A stretch of 15,849 nucleotides of DNA from assembly GCA_019415645.1 (NCBI GenBank), contig DXYV01000054.1, positions 1 to 15,849 of the forward strand. Direction: 5' to 3'. Source of the stretch: Clostridiales bacterium. Lineage in GTDB: Bacteria > Bacillota > Clostridia > Oscillospirales > Oscillospiraceae. This document shows, piece by piece, positions 6,725 to 13,873 of the stretch. The translations under genes were made by a program, and so were the position numbers. The notes below the pieces were generated by a model. The model did no database searches and was not told the origin of the DNA. It worked only from the letters and a program-made list of their open reading frames with translations. Numbering within the stretch: position 1 is the stretch's first letter; each line of letters opens with the position of its first letter.

Positions 6725-7336
6725 TCACTTAGAATACAACTCGACGATCAGGTTCACGGCGACGTCGAAGTCGAGGTCGTCGCGGGCGGGCATGGCAATG
6801 ACCTTGCCCTCCAGGGGCGCGTTCTTGTCCTTGTCGATCCACTTGGGAGAGGTGCGGAAGGCTCCCTCTTCCACAATGCGCTTAAACTTCGCGGAAGAGC
6901 GGCTGTTCTCGGCCACCGCGATGACCTCGCCAGTCTTCACCAGGTAAGAGGGGATGTCCACCCGCTTGCCATTGACGGTGAAGTGGCCGTGACAGACCAG
7001 CTGACGTGCCTCACGCCGGGTGGCGGCCAGGCCCAGACGGAACACTACGTTGTCCAGGCGGCGCTCCAGCAGGGTCATCAGCTCATCGCCGGTGTTGCCC
7101 TTCATGCGGGAGGCCTTCTCGTAGTAAGAGTGGAACTGCTTCTCCAGTACGCCGTAGATGAACTTGACCTTCTGCTTCTCGGTCAGCTGCAGGGCGTACT
7201 CACTTTTCTTGCTTCTGCGCTGGGGGCCGGGGTTGCGGTTGGACTCCCGCTTGCTGTTCCCGGTGTAACCCATGACGGCAGGAGAGATACCCAGCGTGCG
7301 GCAGCGCTTCACGATGGGCTGCATATTCTTTGCCAT
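6725..7336 (-). CDS. rpsD: 30S ribosomal protein S4
   Basis: S4 is a primary 16S-rRNA binder that starts small-subunit assembly and often represses its own operon. The product has 203 residues. The S4-type RNA-binding domain starts near residue 92 (RRLDNVVFRLGLAATRREARQLVCHGHFTVNGKRVDIPSY). Only one Cys is present near the N-terminus (C12), so it is the zinc-free form. Placement between rpsK and rpoA is the classical alpha-operon order. GAAGGAGGAAA lies upstream of the ATG. The N-terminus (KRCRTLGISPAVMGY...NRNPGPQRRSKKSEYALQL) is of the clostridial subtype rather than the Bacillus one. Confidence 0.97.
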   Translation of the reverse strand: MAKNMQPIVKRCRTLGISPAVMGYTGNSKRESNRNPGPQRRSKKSEYALQLTEKQKVKFIYGVLEKQFHSYYEKASRMKGNTGDELMTLLERRLDNVVFRLGLAATRREARQLVCHGHFTVNGKRVDIPSYLVKTGEVIAVAENSRSSAKFKRIVEEGAFRTSPKWIDKDKNAPLEGKVIAMPARDDLDFDVAVNLIVELYSK

Positions 7337-7362
7337 ATCGGTCGTTTCCTCCTTCTAATGAA

Positions 7363-7764
7363 TTACACGCGGCGGCGCTTGGGCGGACGGCAGCCGTTGT
7401 GGGGGACGGGAGTCACGTCCTTGATGAGGGTGACCTCCAGGCCCACGGCCTGCAGAGCGCGGATCGCGGCCTCACGGCCGGCGCCGGGGCCCTTCACGTA
7501 CACCTCGACGGTCTTCAGGCCGTGCTCCATCGCGGCGGTGGCGGCAGTCTCAGCCGCAGTCTGAGCCGCGTAGGGGGTGGACTTACGGGAACCGCGGAAA
7601 CCCATCTCACCGGAGGAAGCCCAGGACAGGGCGTTGCCGCCCATGTCGGTCACGGTGACCATAGTGTTGTTGAAGGAAGAGCGGATATGCACCTGGCCCT
7701 TCTCAATGTTCTTGCGCTCGCGGCGCTTGCGGATGACTTTCTTACCAGCAGCAGCTTTTGCCAT
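7363..7764 (-). CDS. rpsK: 30S ribosomal protein S11
   Basis: S11 sits on the 30S platform near the E site and contacts mRNA and the 3' end of 16S rRNA. The 133-residue product has a basic N-terminal tail (KKVIRKRRERKN), the hallmark HIRSSFNNTMVTVTDMGGNALSWASSG, then KSTPYAAQTAAE and the closing TPVPHNGCRPPKRRRV typical of the family. Length is normal and the neighbours are rpsM (17 bp upstream) and rpsD (26 bp downstream). AAAGGAGGG precedes the ATG. Confidence 0.98.
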   Translation of the reverse strand: MAKAAAGKKVIRKRRERKNIEKGQVHIRSSFNNTMVTVTDMGGNALSWASSGEMGFRGSRKSTPYAAQTAAETAATAAMEHGLKTVEVYVKGPGAGREAAIRALQAVGLEVTLIKDVTPVPHNGCRPPKRRRV

Positions 7765-7781
7765 AGTTCATATCCCTCCTT

Positions 7782-8150
7782 TTACTTCTTCTTGTTGGCA
7801 ACGGTGCGCTTGGGACCCTTGCGGGTACGCGCGTTGGTCTTGGTACGCTGGCCGCGGACGGGCAGGCTGCGGCGATGACGCACGCCGCGATAGCAGCCGA
7901 TCTCGGTCAGGCGCTTGATGTCCATCGCCAGGTCGCGGCGCAGGTCGCCCTCTACGGTGTAATCGCGGGCGATGACCTCACGCAGCTTGGCCTCTTCCTC
8001 GTCGGTGAGGTCCTTCACGCGGGTATCGGGGTTGATTCCGGTCTCCTTCAGGATTTTATTGGCGCTGGTGCGTCCAATGCCGAAGATATAGGTGAGTCCG
8101 ATCTCCACCCGCTTATCCTTCGGCAGATCAATTCCGGCAATACGTGCCAT
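7782..8150 (-). CDS. rpsM: 30S ribosomal protein S13
   Basis: S13 is a head protein of the small subunit that makes the inter-subunit bridge to L5 and contacts P-site tRNA through its basic tail. The 122-residue product starts MARIAGIDLPKDKRVEIGLTYIFGIG (family start), carries a helix-turn-helix-like core, and ends in the conserved RHRRSLPVRGQRTKTNARTRKGPKRT tail. Length is normal. AAAGGAGGGG lies about 10 nt before the ATG. It follows rpmJ by 18 bp, the standard infA-rpmJ-rpsM-rpsK order. Confidence 0.98.
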   Translation of the reverse strand: MARIAGIDLPKDKRVEIGLTYIFGIGRTSANKILKETGINPDTRVKDLTDEEEAKLREVIARDYTVEGDLRRDLAMDIKRLTEIGCYRGVRHRRSLPVRGQRTKTNARTRKGPKRTVANKKK

Positions 8151-8168
8151 ATTACTCTTGCCCCTCCT

Positions 8169-8282
8169 TTAACCTTGTCTCTGCTTATGTTTGGGGTTCT
8201 CGCAGATGACCATGACTTTGCCCTTGCGCTTGATGATCTTGCACTTCTCGCACATGGGCTTGACAGACGGTCTGACTTTCAT
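8169..8282 (-). CDS. rpmJ: 50S ribosomal protein L36, zinc-binding form
   Basis: L36 is the smallest 50S protein and stabilises 23S rRNA tertiary structure. The 37-residue product MKVRPSVKPMCEKCKII... has the full C11-C14-C27-H32 zinc-ribbon set, so it is the zinc-dependent type rather than the Cys-free paralogue. AGGAGG (8291-8296) is 8 nt before the ATG at 8282, so the longer in-frame extension further upstream is not the real start. It is separated from infA by an unusual 244-bp spacer. Confidence 0.96.
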   Translation of the reverse strand: MKVRPSVKPMCEKCKIIKRKGKVMVICENPKHKQRQG

Positions 8283-8526
8283 ATTGTTAACCTCCTGTAA
8301 ATGCCTGATGGCCCCGTCGTCGGCACAAGCTGCACAGCGCTCGCCCTCCCCTCCGGGCAGGGCTTGCTTGTTCCGCTGCGCCTCCTCTCCCGGCCCGAAC
8401 CGCTTCGCTGGGTTCGTGCCGGGTCTCCTCCGGGGGCAAGGCCCCTGGGAGAACGGCTCGTTCCGACTCCGGTCGTTGATACGTTCCAACTTGTCTATCT
8501 GTGCCGCGCCCCGCGCGGCTTGGTTC
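8283..8526. other. 244-bp gene-free spacer interrupting the infA-rpmJ junction
   Basis: The rpmJ RBS occupies its leftmost edge. The rest is GC-rich and palindromic and contains repeat copy B (8311-8423) followed by another stem (CTCC-GGGGGC/GGCCCC-GGGAG, about 8428-8451). No promoter, U-tract or credible small gene was seen. infA and rpmJ are normally tens of bases apart, so this is an insertion or expansion. Confidence 0.65.
8311..8423 (+). repeat. Two-hairpin intergenic repeat, copy B, inside the ribosomal operon
   Basis: The order matches copy A: lead box with CACAAGCTGC (8324-8333), stem 1 (GCCCT 8343-8347 with AGGGC 8359-8363), a 25-nt linker (8364-8388) ending TTCCGCTGCGCCTCCTCT, and stem 2 (CCCGGC 8389-8394 with GCCGGG 8418-8423; CGAACC 8396-8401 with GGTTCG 8411-8416). 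By eye the linker matches copy A at 20 of 25 positions without gaps, while both stems differ in sequence. It is antisense to the operon, so the mRNA carries its complement. Confidence 0.68.
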
Positions 8527-8745
8527 TTACTTGCTGCGCCAGGTGATTCTTCCCCTGGTCAGATCATAGGGCGACATCTGGACGGTTACCTTGTCGCCGG
8601 GCAGGATGCGGATAAAATTCATCCGCAGCTTGCCGGAGATGTGAGCCTGAATGATGTGTCCGTTCCCGATATCCACCTTGAAGGTGGTGTTGGGCAGGGC
8701 CTCGGTCACGACGCCCTCAAGCTCTATCATGTCGTCTTTTGGCAA
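8527..8745 (-). CDS. infA: Translation initiation factor IF-1
   Basis: IF-1 binds the 30S A site during initiation and helps IF-2 and IF-3 select the start complex. The 72-residue product is an OB-fold protein with the classic sequence KDDMIELEGVVTEALPN, F-K-V-D-I-G-N-G-H, ISGKLRMNFIRILPGDKVTVQMSPYDLTRGRITWR. The start is TTG (8743-8745), not ATG. TGGAGG at 8755-8760 is 9 nt upstream, and the length equals the usual 72 residues of Gram-positive IF-1. The first in-frame ATG would remove the conserved KDD lead. The KOW gene ends 4 bp upstream. Confidence 0.96.
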   Translation of the reverse strand: MPKDDMIELEGVVTEALPNTTFKVDIGNGHIIQAHISGKLRMNFIRILPGDKVTVQMSPYDLTRGRITWRSK

Positions 8746-8749
8746 AGCG

Positions 8750-9022
8750 TCATACCTCCATTTGGCTTCGGAACGCGGCCAGCGCGCTCCTTAACTCACG
8801 GTTGCGCACCGGCTGGCCGGCGCGTACCTTGTCGATGGCCGGGTGCTCCAGCGTCCCCGCCAGCTGCACATGCTTGGCACGCTTGCGTTTGGGCGCCTCC
8901 ACCCTTCTGTGTTTCCCATCGGCCAGCAGCAGGAAGTCCCCCTCCGTGTCCAGAACACAGAAGAAAGCCCCTTTATCGTGGCCGGCGAGCGAGCGGACGA
9001 TCTGCGCTCTTGTGAAATTCAT
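8750..9022 (-). CDS. KOW-domain RNA-binding protein (L14e-like)
   Basis: A 90-residue basic protein. An N-terminal KOW/SH3-like barrel is suggested by RSLAGHDKGAFFCVLDTEGDFLLLADGKHRRVEAPKRKRAKHVQL, the pattern of the short L14e/KOW-type RNA-binding proteins encoded between map and infA in many Firmicutes. Its ATG overlaps the map stop in an ATGA junction (9019-9022), indicating translational coupling, with a GGAG about 10 nt upstream inside map. Its stop lies 4 bp before infA. A ribosome- or rRNA-associated role is inferred from domain and location; the exact target is unknown. Confidence 0.88.
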   Translation of the reverse strand: MNFTRAQIVRSLAGHDKGAFFCVLDTEGDFLLLADGKHRRVEAPKRKRAKHVQLAGTLEHPAIDKVRAGQPVRNRELRSALAAFRSQMEV

Positions 9023-9786
9023 AGGGCAGGATCTCCAAGACTGGTGAGGATCTCGGGCTCTCCGTCGGTAATGAGGATGCTGTTCTCATAGTGCGCGGCC
9101 AGGGAACCGTCCGTAGTCACGGTGGTCCACTTGTCCTTGAGCACCCGCACATGCCAGTCACCCGCGCACACCATGGGCTCCACCGCAAGGGTCATGCCGG
9201 ACTGAAGACGCACGCCGTGGCCCGCCGGCCCATAATTGGGCACCTCCGGGGCCTCGTGGAGATTGGCTCCCACGCCGTGGCCCACAAAATCACGGACCAC
9301 CGAATAGCCGTTGGCCTCCACGTATTGCTGGACCGCATGGGAAATGTCCGAGATTCTCTGACCGACGCGGGCGTGCTTGATGCCCTCCCAGAAACTCTGT
9401 TCCGTAACGGCAATCAGCCGCTCCGCCTCGGGGCTCACCTTTCCGCAGGGGAAGGTGGCAGCGCAGTCGCCGTGAAAACCACCGATACAGGCTCCCACGT
9501 CAACGCTGACGATGTCACCCTCTTTGAGCACCCGGTGATCGGGTATGCCATGGATGACGACCTCATTCACCGAGATACAGGCGCTGCCGGGGAACCCCCC
9601 GTAGCCCAGAAAGCTGGGTTTCGCGCCCTGGCTCTCGATAAACTTGCGTACTGCAGTATCTATTTCAAGGGTTGTTTTACCGGGGACTACCAGTTTTCCC
9701 GCGAGAGCGCGGGCCGCCGCGGTGATCCGTCCGGCTTTGCGCATGAGCTCGATCTCATGGGGGGATTTAATGGAAATCATCTCCAT
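9019..9786 (-). CDS. map: Type I methionine aminopeptidase
   Basis: Removes the N-terminal Met from nascent proteins when the second residue is small. The 255-residue product has the pita-bread fold signatures and the complete dinuclear metal site: D96 (SVDVGA), D107 (FHGDCA), H170 (FVGHGVG), E203 (AVEPM) and E234 (HYENS), plus the substrate-contacting H79 (VVIHGIP). Length is normal for the short bacterial form, with no N-terminal zinc-finger extension. The ATG at 9786 is 2 bp after the adk stop; an alternative ATG two codons in is possible. Its stop overlaps the start of the KOW gene. Confidence 0.97.
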   Translation of the reverse strand: MEMISIKSPHEIELMRKAGRITAAARALAGKLVVPGKTTLEIDTAVRKFIESQGAKPSFLGYGGFPGSACISVNEVVIHGIPDHRVLKEGDIVSVDVGACIGGFHGDCAATFPCGKVSPEAERLIAVTEQSFWEGIKHARVGQRISDISHAVQQYVEANGYSVVRDFVGHGVGANLHEAPEVPNYGPAGHGVRLQSGMTLAVEPMVCAGDWHVRVLKDKWTTVTTDGSLAAHYENSILITDGEPEILTSLGDPAL

Positions 9787-9788
9787 GT

Positions 9789-10421
9789 TCAGATACCCAG
9801 CGCGGCTTCCACCACCTTGGTGGTGGCTTCAATGGTGGGCTGATTGTCCACCGCGTTCAAAACCCCCTTGGCCTTGTAGAAGTCCTTCAGGGGCTCGGTC
9901 TCCTCGTGGTAGACCTTCAGACGGTTTTTCACCGTCTCGGGCTTATCGTCGTCCCGCAGGACCAGCGCCGCGCCGCACTTGTCGCACACGCCCTCCTGCT
10001 TGGGAGGGGCGGACACCACGTGATAGGTGGCGCCGCAGGCGGGGCAGGCCCGGCGGCCGCTCATACGGTTGACGATCTCCTCGTCGCTGATCTCAATGGA
10101 CAGCACATGGTCAAAGACGATTCCGGCCTGCTCCAGCGCCTCTGCCTGGGGAATGGTGCGGGGTACGCCATCCAGGATATAGCCGTTGGCGCAGTCCGGC
10201 TCGGCCAGCCGCTCCGCGACGATGCCGATGATGACATCGTCGGGGACCAGCTTGCCGGCGTCCATATATTCTTTTGCCTTGAGACCCACGGGCGTGCCGT
10301 TCTTCACGGCCGCCCGCAGGATATTGCCAGTGGAAATGGTGGGGATGTTCAGCTTCTTACTGAGGATCTCCGCCTGTGTGCCTTTCCCGGCGCCGGGGGC
10401 GCCAAGCATAATGACTTTCAT
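9789..10421 (-). CDS. adk: Adenylate kinase, zinc-lid form
   Basis: Catalyses ATP + AMP to 2 ADP in the cytosol, setting the energy charge. The 210-residue product has the P-loop GAPGAGKGT (7-15), the AMP-binding segment TGNILR (31-36), the LDGVPRT motif (83-89) and a lid with four Cys (126, 129, 146, 149), expected to bind structural zinc. Most adenylate kinases have Phe where residue 86 is Val (DGFPR). I start at ATG 10421: AAGGAG at 10434-10439 is about 12 nt upstream, whereas an in-frame GTG at 10430 is too close to it. The gene sits 21 bp after secY and 2 bp before map, a common operon order. Confidence 0.96.
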   Translation of the reverse strand: MKVIMLGAPGAGKGTQAEILSKKLNIPTISTGNILRAAVKNGTPVGLKAKEYMDAGKLVPDDVIIGIVAERLAEPDCANGYILDGVPRTIPQAEALEQAGIVFDHVLSIEISDEEIVNRMSGRRACPACGATYHVVSAPPKQEGVCDKCGAALVLRDDDKPETVKNRLKVYHEETEPLKDFYKAKGVLNAVDNQPTIEATTKVVEAALGI

Positions 10422-10442
10422 CCGTTCCACCTTCTCCTTCGC

Positions 10443-11768
10443 TTATTCCAGGAAGCCCTTATAGTGGCGCATCATCAGCTGGGCCTCCAGAGCCTTGACA
10501 GTCTCCAGCGCCACGCCCACCACGATGATGATGGAGGTACCGCCGATGGCCAGCGAGCTCACACCCATAATATTACCGGTGATGGTGGGCAGGATGGCCA
10601 CGATGCCCAGATAGATCGCGCCGAACAGGGTGATCTTGGACAGGACCTTGCGGAAGAAGTCCGCCGTGGGCTTGCCGGGACGGAAGCCGGGGATAAAGCC
10701 GCCGTTCTTCTTCAGGTTGTTGGAGACCTCCACGGGGTCGAACTGAATGGTGGAGTAGAAGTAGCTGAAGAAGATGATCAGCAGCACATACACCACGCTG
10801 TAAATCACGCCGGTGGAGTCAAAGACCTGAAGGAAGGTGTACCAGCCGGAGCCCTCGGTCTGCGCGCTGGGCACGAACATGCCGATGGTAGCGGGCAGGG
10901 AGGCGATGGACTGGGCGAAGATGATGGGCAGCACGCCGGACATATTCACCTTCATGGGGATGTGGCTGGACTGGCCGCCGTACATCTTCCGGCCCACCAC
11001 GCGCTTGGCATACTGGACAGGGATGCGGCGCTCCGCGTTGGTGATGAACACGATGAACACCACCAGAGCCAGCATGCCGATGATGATGACCGGAATAAAG
11101 GCGGGATGGAGCGCGCTGTGACCCGTAATCTCCCGTCCTGCCCACACCTGTACGCCCCGGACGATGGTCTCCACCATACGGGGGCCGCGGGAGACGATGC
11201 CCGCAAACAGAATAATGGAGATGCCGTTGCCAATGCCGAACTCGGTGATTTGCTCACCCAGCCACATGACAAAGGCGGAGCCGGCCACAAAGGACAGGAT
11301 GATGATGATCGCGCCCCAGATACCAAACCCATCGGGGATGTTCAGTACGTTGCCGTAGCTGCGGATCAGGGTGTAGTAGCCAAAGCCCTGCAGAAGGGCG
11401 ATGCCCACCGTGGTATAACGGGTAATGGCTGCGATCTTCTTTTTGCCCTCTTCGCCGCCCTCCTTGGCCAGCCGCTCCAGAGCCGGAATGGCGATGGTCA
11501 GCAGCTGGATAATGATGGAGGAGTTGATATAGGGCTGAATGCCCAGGGCAAACAGGGTCGCCTGGGAGAACGCGTCGCCGCTCATCACGTTGATCAGGCC
11601 GAAGATGGTGGCAGACTGCGCGCTCATATAGGTGCTGAGCACCTCGGTGTCGATAAAGGGCACGGGAATCGCGGAGCCCAGGCGGAAGATGAGCAGTGCG
11701 AACACTACGAACAGCAGCTTATTGCGCAGCTCAGCCACCTTCCAGGCGTTGCGGATGGTCTGGATCAT
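10443..11768 (-). CDS. secY: Preprotein translocase subunit SecY
   Basis: The central pore of the Sec translocon in the inner membrane, moving unfolded preproteins with SecE/SecG and SecA. The 441-residue product has about ten hydrophobic segments. The first (about 18-36) leads into the RLGSAIPVPFID plug region, and GIQPYINSSIIIQLLT belongs to the lateral-gate area. Basic cytosolic loops include RRIPVQYAKRVVGRKMYGGQSSHIPMKVNMSGVLPIIFA, the SecA/ribosome-contact region, and the protein ends at YKGFLE. Its ATG lies one base after the rplO stop, so it is probably translationally coupled. Exported proteins of this cell, including the SLH protein in this window, would pass through it. Confidence 0.98.
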   Translation of the reverse strand: MIQTIRNAWKVAELRNKLLFVVFALLIFRLGSAIPVPFIDTEVLSTYMSAQSATIFGLINVMSGDAFSQATLFALGIQPYINSSIIIQLLTIAIPALERLAKEGGEEGKKKIAAITRYTTVGIALLQGFGYYTLIRSYGNVLNIPDGFGIWGAIIIILSFVAGSAFVMWLGEQITEFGIGNGISIILFAGIVSRGPRMVETIVRGVQVWAGREITGHSALHPAFIPVIIIGMLALVVFIVFITNAERRIPVQYAKRVVGRKMYGGQSSHIPMKVNMSGVLPIIFAQSIASLPATIGMFVPSAQTEGSGWYTFLQVFDSTGVIYSVVYVLLIIFFSYFYSTIQFDPVEVSNNLKKNGGFIPGFRPGKPTADFFRKVLSKITLFGAIYLGIVAILPTITGNIMGVSSLAIGGTSIIIVVGVALETVKALEAQLMMRHYKGFLE

Positions 11769-11769
11769 C

Positions 11770-12210
11770 TCAGATCACCTCAGCCTTCCCGCCTGCCTTT
11801 TCAATCTTCTCTTTCGCACTGGCGGAGAAAGCGTTGGCGCGGACGGTCAGCTTCTTGGTGATCTCGCCGTTGCCCAGGATCTTCACGCCGTACTCACACT
11901 TGGAGAGGATACCCTTTTCCAGCAGGTCGCAAACGTTGACCGTGGCTCCGTCCTCAAATTTCTCCAGGGCGGACACGTTGATGGCCTCCAGGCGCTTCGC
12001 GAAAATGTTGTTGAAACCGCGCTTCGGGACGCGGCGGGCCAGAGGCATCTGGCCGCCTTCAAATCCGATGCGGGTACCGCCGCCGGAGCGGGCCTTCTGA
12101 CCCTTGTGTCCGCGGCCGGCGGTCTTGCCGTTGCCGGTACCAATGCCGCGGCCCTTGCGCTTGCCCACCTGAGTGGAGCCGGGCACGGGGGAAAGTTCAT
12201 GCAGATTCAT
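11770..12210 (-). CDS. rplO: 50S ribosomal protein L15
   Basis: L15 is a late-assembly 50S protein near the central protuberance. The 146-residue product opens MNLHELSPVPGSTQVGKRKGRGIGTGNGKTAGRGHKGQKARSG, the Gly/Lys/Arg-rich extension that threads into 23S rRNA, followed by a globular domain (about 60-146) with GFEGGQMPLARRVPKRGF. Length is normal. TAAGGAGGTACC precedes the ATG. It overlaps the spc order rpmD-rplO-secY and stops one base before secY. Confidence 0.98.
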   Translation of the reverse strand: MNLHELSPVPGSTQVGKRKGRGIGTGNGKTAGRGHKGQKARSGGGTRIGFEGGQMPLARRVPKRGFNNIFAKRLEAINVSALEKFEDGATVNVCDLLEKGILSKCEYGVKILGNGEITKKLTVRANAFSASAKEKIEKAGGKAEVI

Positions 12211-12223
12211 GTCGGGTACCTCC

Positions 12224-12409
12224 TTACGCCTGCTCGGTTACTTCAACCAGGTAACCGATGTGAGCGAGCTTGCCGCGGGTCGCCGCGTTGTCGGGCTGCA
12301 CGGTGACGTCACCGATGGTACGCAGGCCCAGGGCCTCGGCGGTCGCCTTATGCTTGGCGATGCGGCCGTTCAGGCTCTTGACGAGCTTGATAGTGATGGT
12401 AGTAGCCAT
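12224..12409 (-). CDS. rpmD: 50S ribosomal protein L30
   Basis: A 61-residue L30 (short bacterial form without the eukaryotic L7 extension). ITIKLVKSLNGRIAKHKATAEALGLRTIGDVTVQPDNAATRGKLAHIGYLVEV matches the ferredoxin-like fold with the conserved K-S-x-x-G-x-x-x-x-H and L-G-L-R. AAGGAGG lies about 9 nt before the ATG. It lies between rpsE (14 bp) and rplO (13 bp), exactly as in the canonical spc operon. Some bacteria lack L30; this one retains it. Confidence 0.97.
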   Translation of the reverse strand: MATTITIKLVKSLNGRIAKHKATAEALGLRTIGDVTVQPDNAATRGKLAHIGYLVEVTEQA

Positions 12410-12423
12410 TGTCGTGAGCCTCC

Positions 12424-12924
12424 TTAACCAATGATTTCTTCCACGCTCTTGCCGCGGATGCGGGCCACTTCCTCAGGGCCGCGCAGGGCCTTCAGACCCT
12501 CCATGGTGGCAGACACCACGTTCTGGGGGTTGTTGGAGCGCAGGCACTTGGCGCGGATATTCTTGATGCCGGCCGCCTCCATGACCGCACGCACCGGACC
12601 GCCGGCGATGATGCCGGTACCTTCGGAGGCGGGCTTGAGCAGCACGCGGCCGGCGCCGAACGCGCCGATAACCTCGTGGGGGATGGTCGTGCCGGACAGG
12701 GTCACGGTGACCATGTGCTTCTTGGCATCCTCGATGCCCTTGCGGATGGCCTCGGCCACCTCAGCGGCCTTGCCCAGGCCAAAGCCGACCTTGCCCTTCT
12801 CGTCGCCCACAACAACCAGAGCGGAGAACTTGGACACGCGGCCGCCCTTCACGGTCTTGGAGACGCGGTTCAGGGACACGACTTTCTCGACGAACTCTTT
12901 GGGTTCTCTTTCAAATCTAGCCAT
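12424..12924 (-). CDS. rpsE: 30S ribosomal protein S5
   Basis: S5 supports translational accuracy and mRNA unwinding at the 30S entry channel. The 166-residue product contains the double-stranded-RNA-binding-like N-terminal domain (FVEKVVSLNRVSKTVKGGRVSKFSALVVVGDEKGKVGFGLGKAAEV, about 12-56) and the C-terminal domain with GAGRVLLKPASEGTGIIAGGPVRAVMEAAGI. The accuracy-related loop VSKTVKGGR is the wild-type kind. Length is normal. GGAGGAG is found upstream of the ATG, 17 bp after rplR. Confidence 0.98.
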   Translation of the reverse strand: MARFEREPKEFVEKVVSLNRVSKTVKGGRVSKFSALVVVGDEKGKVGFGLGKAAEVAEAIRKGIEDAKKHMVTVTLSGTTIPHEVIGAFGAGRVLLKPASEGTGIIAGGPVRAVMEAAGIKNIRAKCLRSNNPQNVVSATMEGLKALRGPEEVARIRGKSVEEIIG

Positions 12925-12941
12925 TTTTCGCTTCTCCTCCC

Positions 12942-13301
12942 TTAGAACTGCAGGCCGCCCTCACGGGCGCCCTCGGCCAGCGCGGCTACGCGGCCGTGAT
13001 AGAGATAACCGCCGCGGTCAAACACCACGGTGTCGATACCCTTGGCCTTGGCGCGCTCGGCAACCGTCTGGCCCACCTTCTTGGCGGCCTCGATGTTGCT
13101 GCCGGGGCCCTCAAAGCCCTTCTCCAGGGAAGAAGCGGACACCAGGGTGACACCCTTGGTGTCGTCGATGATCTGAGCATAGATATTGGTCTCGCTGCGG
13201 AACACATTCAGGCGGGGACGCTCGGGCGTGCCGCTCACCTTGCTGCGCACGCGCTTGTGACGGTGGAGACGCTGAGCGTTGGTATTGGGTCTGTTAATCA
13301 T
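12942..13301 (-). CDS. rplR: 50S ribosomal protein L18
   Basis: L18 binds 5S rRNA together with L5 in the central protuberance. The 119-residue product has a basic N-terminus (RLHRHKRVRSKVSGTPERPRLNVFRS) and ends with the conserved VVFDRGGYLYHGRVAALAEGAREGGLQF. Length is typical for bacterial L18. AGGAGG precedes the start at 13301. The spacing to rplF (14 bp) and rpsE (17 bp) is that of a tightly coupled operon. Confidence 0.98.
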   Translation of the reverse strand: MINRPNTNAQRLHRHKRVRSKVSGTPERPRLNVFRSETNIYAQIIDDTKGVTLVSASSLEKGFEGPGSNIEAAKKVGQTVAERAKAKGIDTVVFDRGGYLYHGRVAALAEGAREGGLQF

Positions 13302-13315
13302 ATCGGCACACCTCC

Positions 13316-13858
13316 TTATTTCTTGGCGCCGGTCTTACCGACCTTGCGGCGGATGACCTCATCGCTGTACTTGATACCCTTGCCCTTGTAAGGCTCGGGC
13401 GGCCGCTTCTCGCGCACTTCGGCGGCGAACTGGCCGACCAGCTGCTTGTCAGCGCCCTTGATGACGATTTGATTGGGGTTGGGGACCTCGATGGTGATGC
13501 CAGCGGGGGCCTCCATAAAAACCTGATGGGAGAAGCCCAGGTTCATAACCAGCTTCTGACCCTCCAGGGCCACGCGGTAACCCACGCCGTTGACGTCCAG
13601 AGTCTTCTGGAAGCCCTCGGTCACGCCCACCACCATGTTGTGGACCAGGCTGCGGGTCAGGCCATGCAGGGAGCGGTTCTCCTTCAGATCGTTGGGACGG
13701 GTGACGTGGAGGACGTTGCCCTCCTGGGTCACGGTGATGTTGGGATGAGTCGCCATGGACAGCTCGCCCTTGGGACCCTTCACGGAAATGTTATGACCGT
13801 CGATCTTCACTTCCACGCCGGCGGGGAGATCGATGGGAGCTCTGCCAATTCGAGACAT
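13316..13858 (-). CDS. rplF: 50S ribosomal protein L6
   Basis: L6 lies at the base of the 50S stalk near the factor-binding site. The 180-residue product shows two tandem alpha/beta domains. It starts MSRIGRAPIDLPAGVEV and carries the C-terminal family signature GKRPPEPYKGKGIKY-type segment here as REKRPPEPYKGKGIKYSDEV (residues about 150-169). Length is normal. AAGGAGG lies upstream of the ATG at 13858, which is 15 bp after the rpsH stop. Confidence 0.98.
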   Translation of the reverse strand: MSRIGRAPIDLPAGVEVKIDGHNISVKGPKGELSMATHPNITVTQEGNVLHVTRPNDLKENRSLHGLTRSLVHNMVVGVTEGFQKTLDVNGVGYRVALEGQKLVMNLGFSHQVFMEAPAGITIEVPNPNQIVIKGADKQLVGQFAAEVREKRPPEPYKGKGIKYSDEVIRRKVGKTGAKK

Positions 13859-13873
13859 AATTCGATTTCCTCC

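Noticed and set aside
9906..11861. A 651-codon open frame on the plus strand opposite adk and secY
   Set aside because: His/Asp/Gly-rich product typical of antisense reading of GC-rich genes. The opposite strand encodes unmistakable SecY and adenylate kinase.
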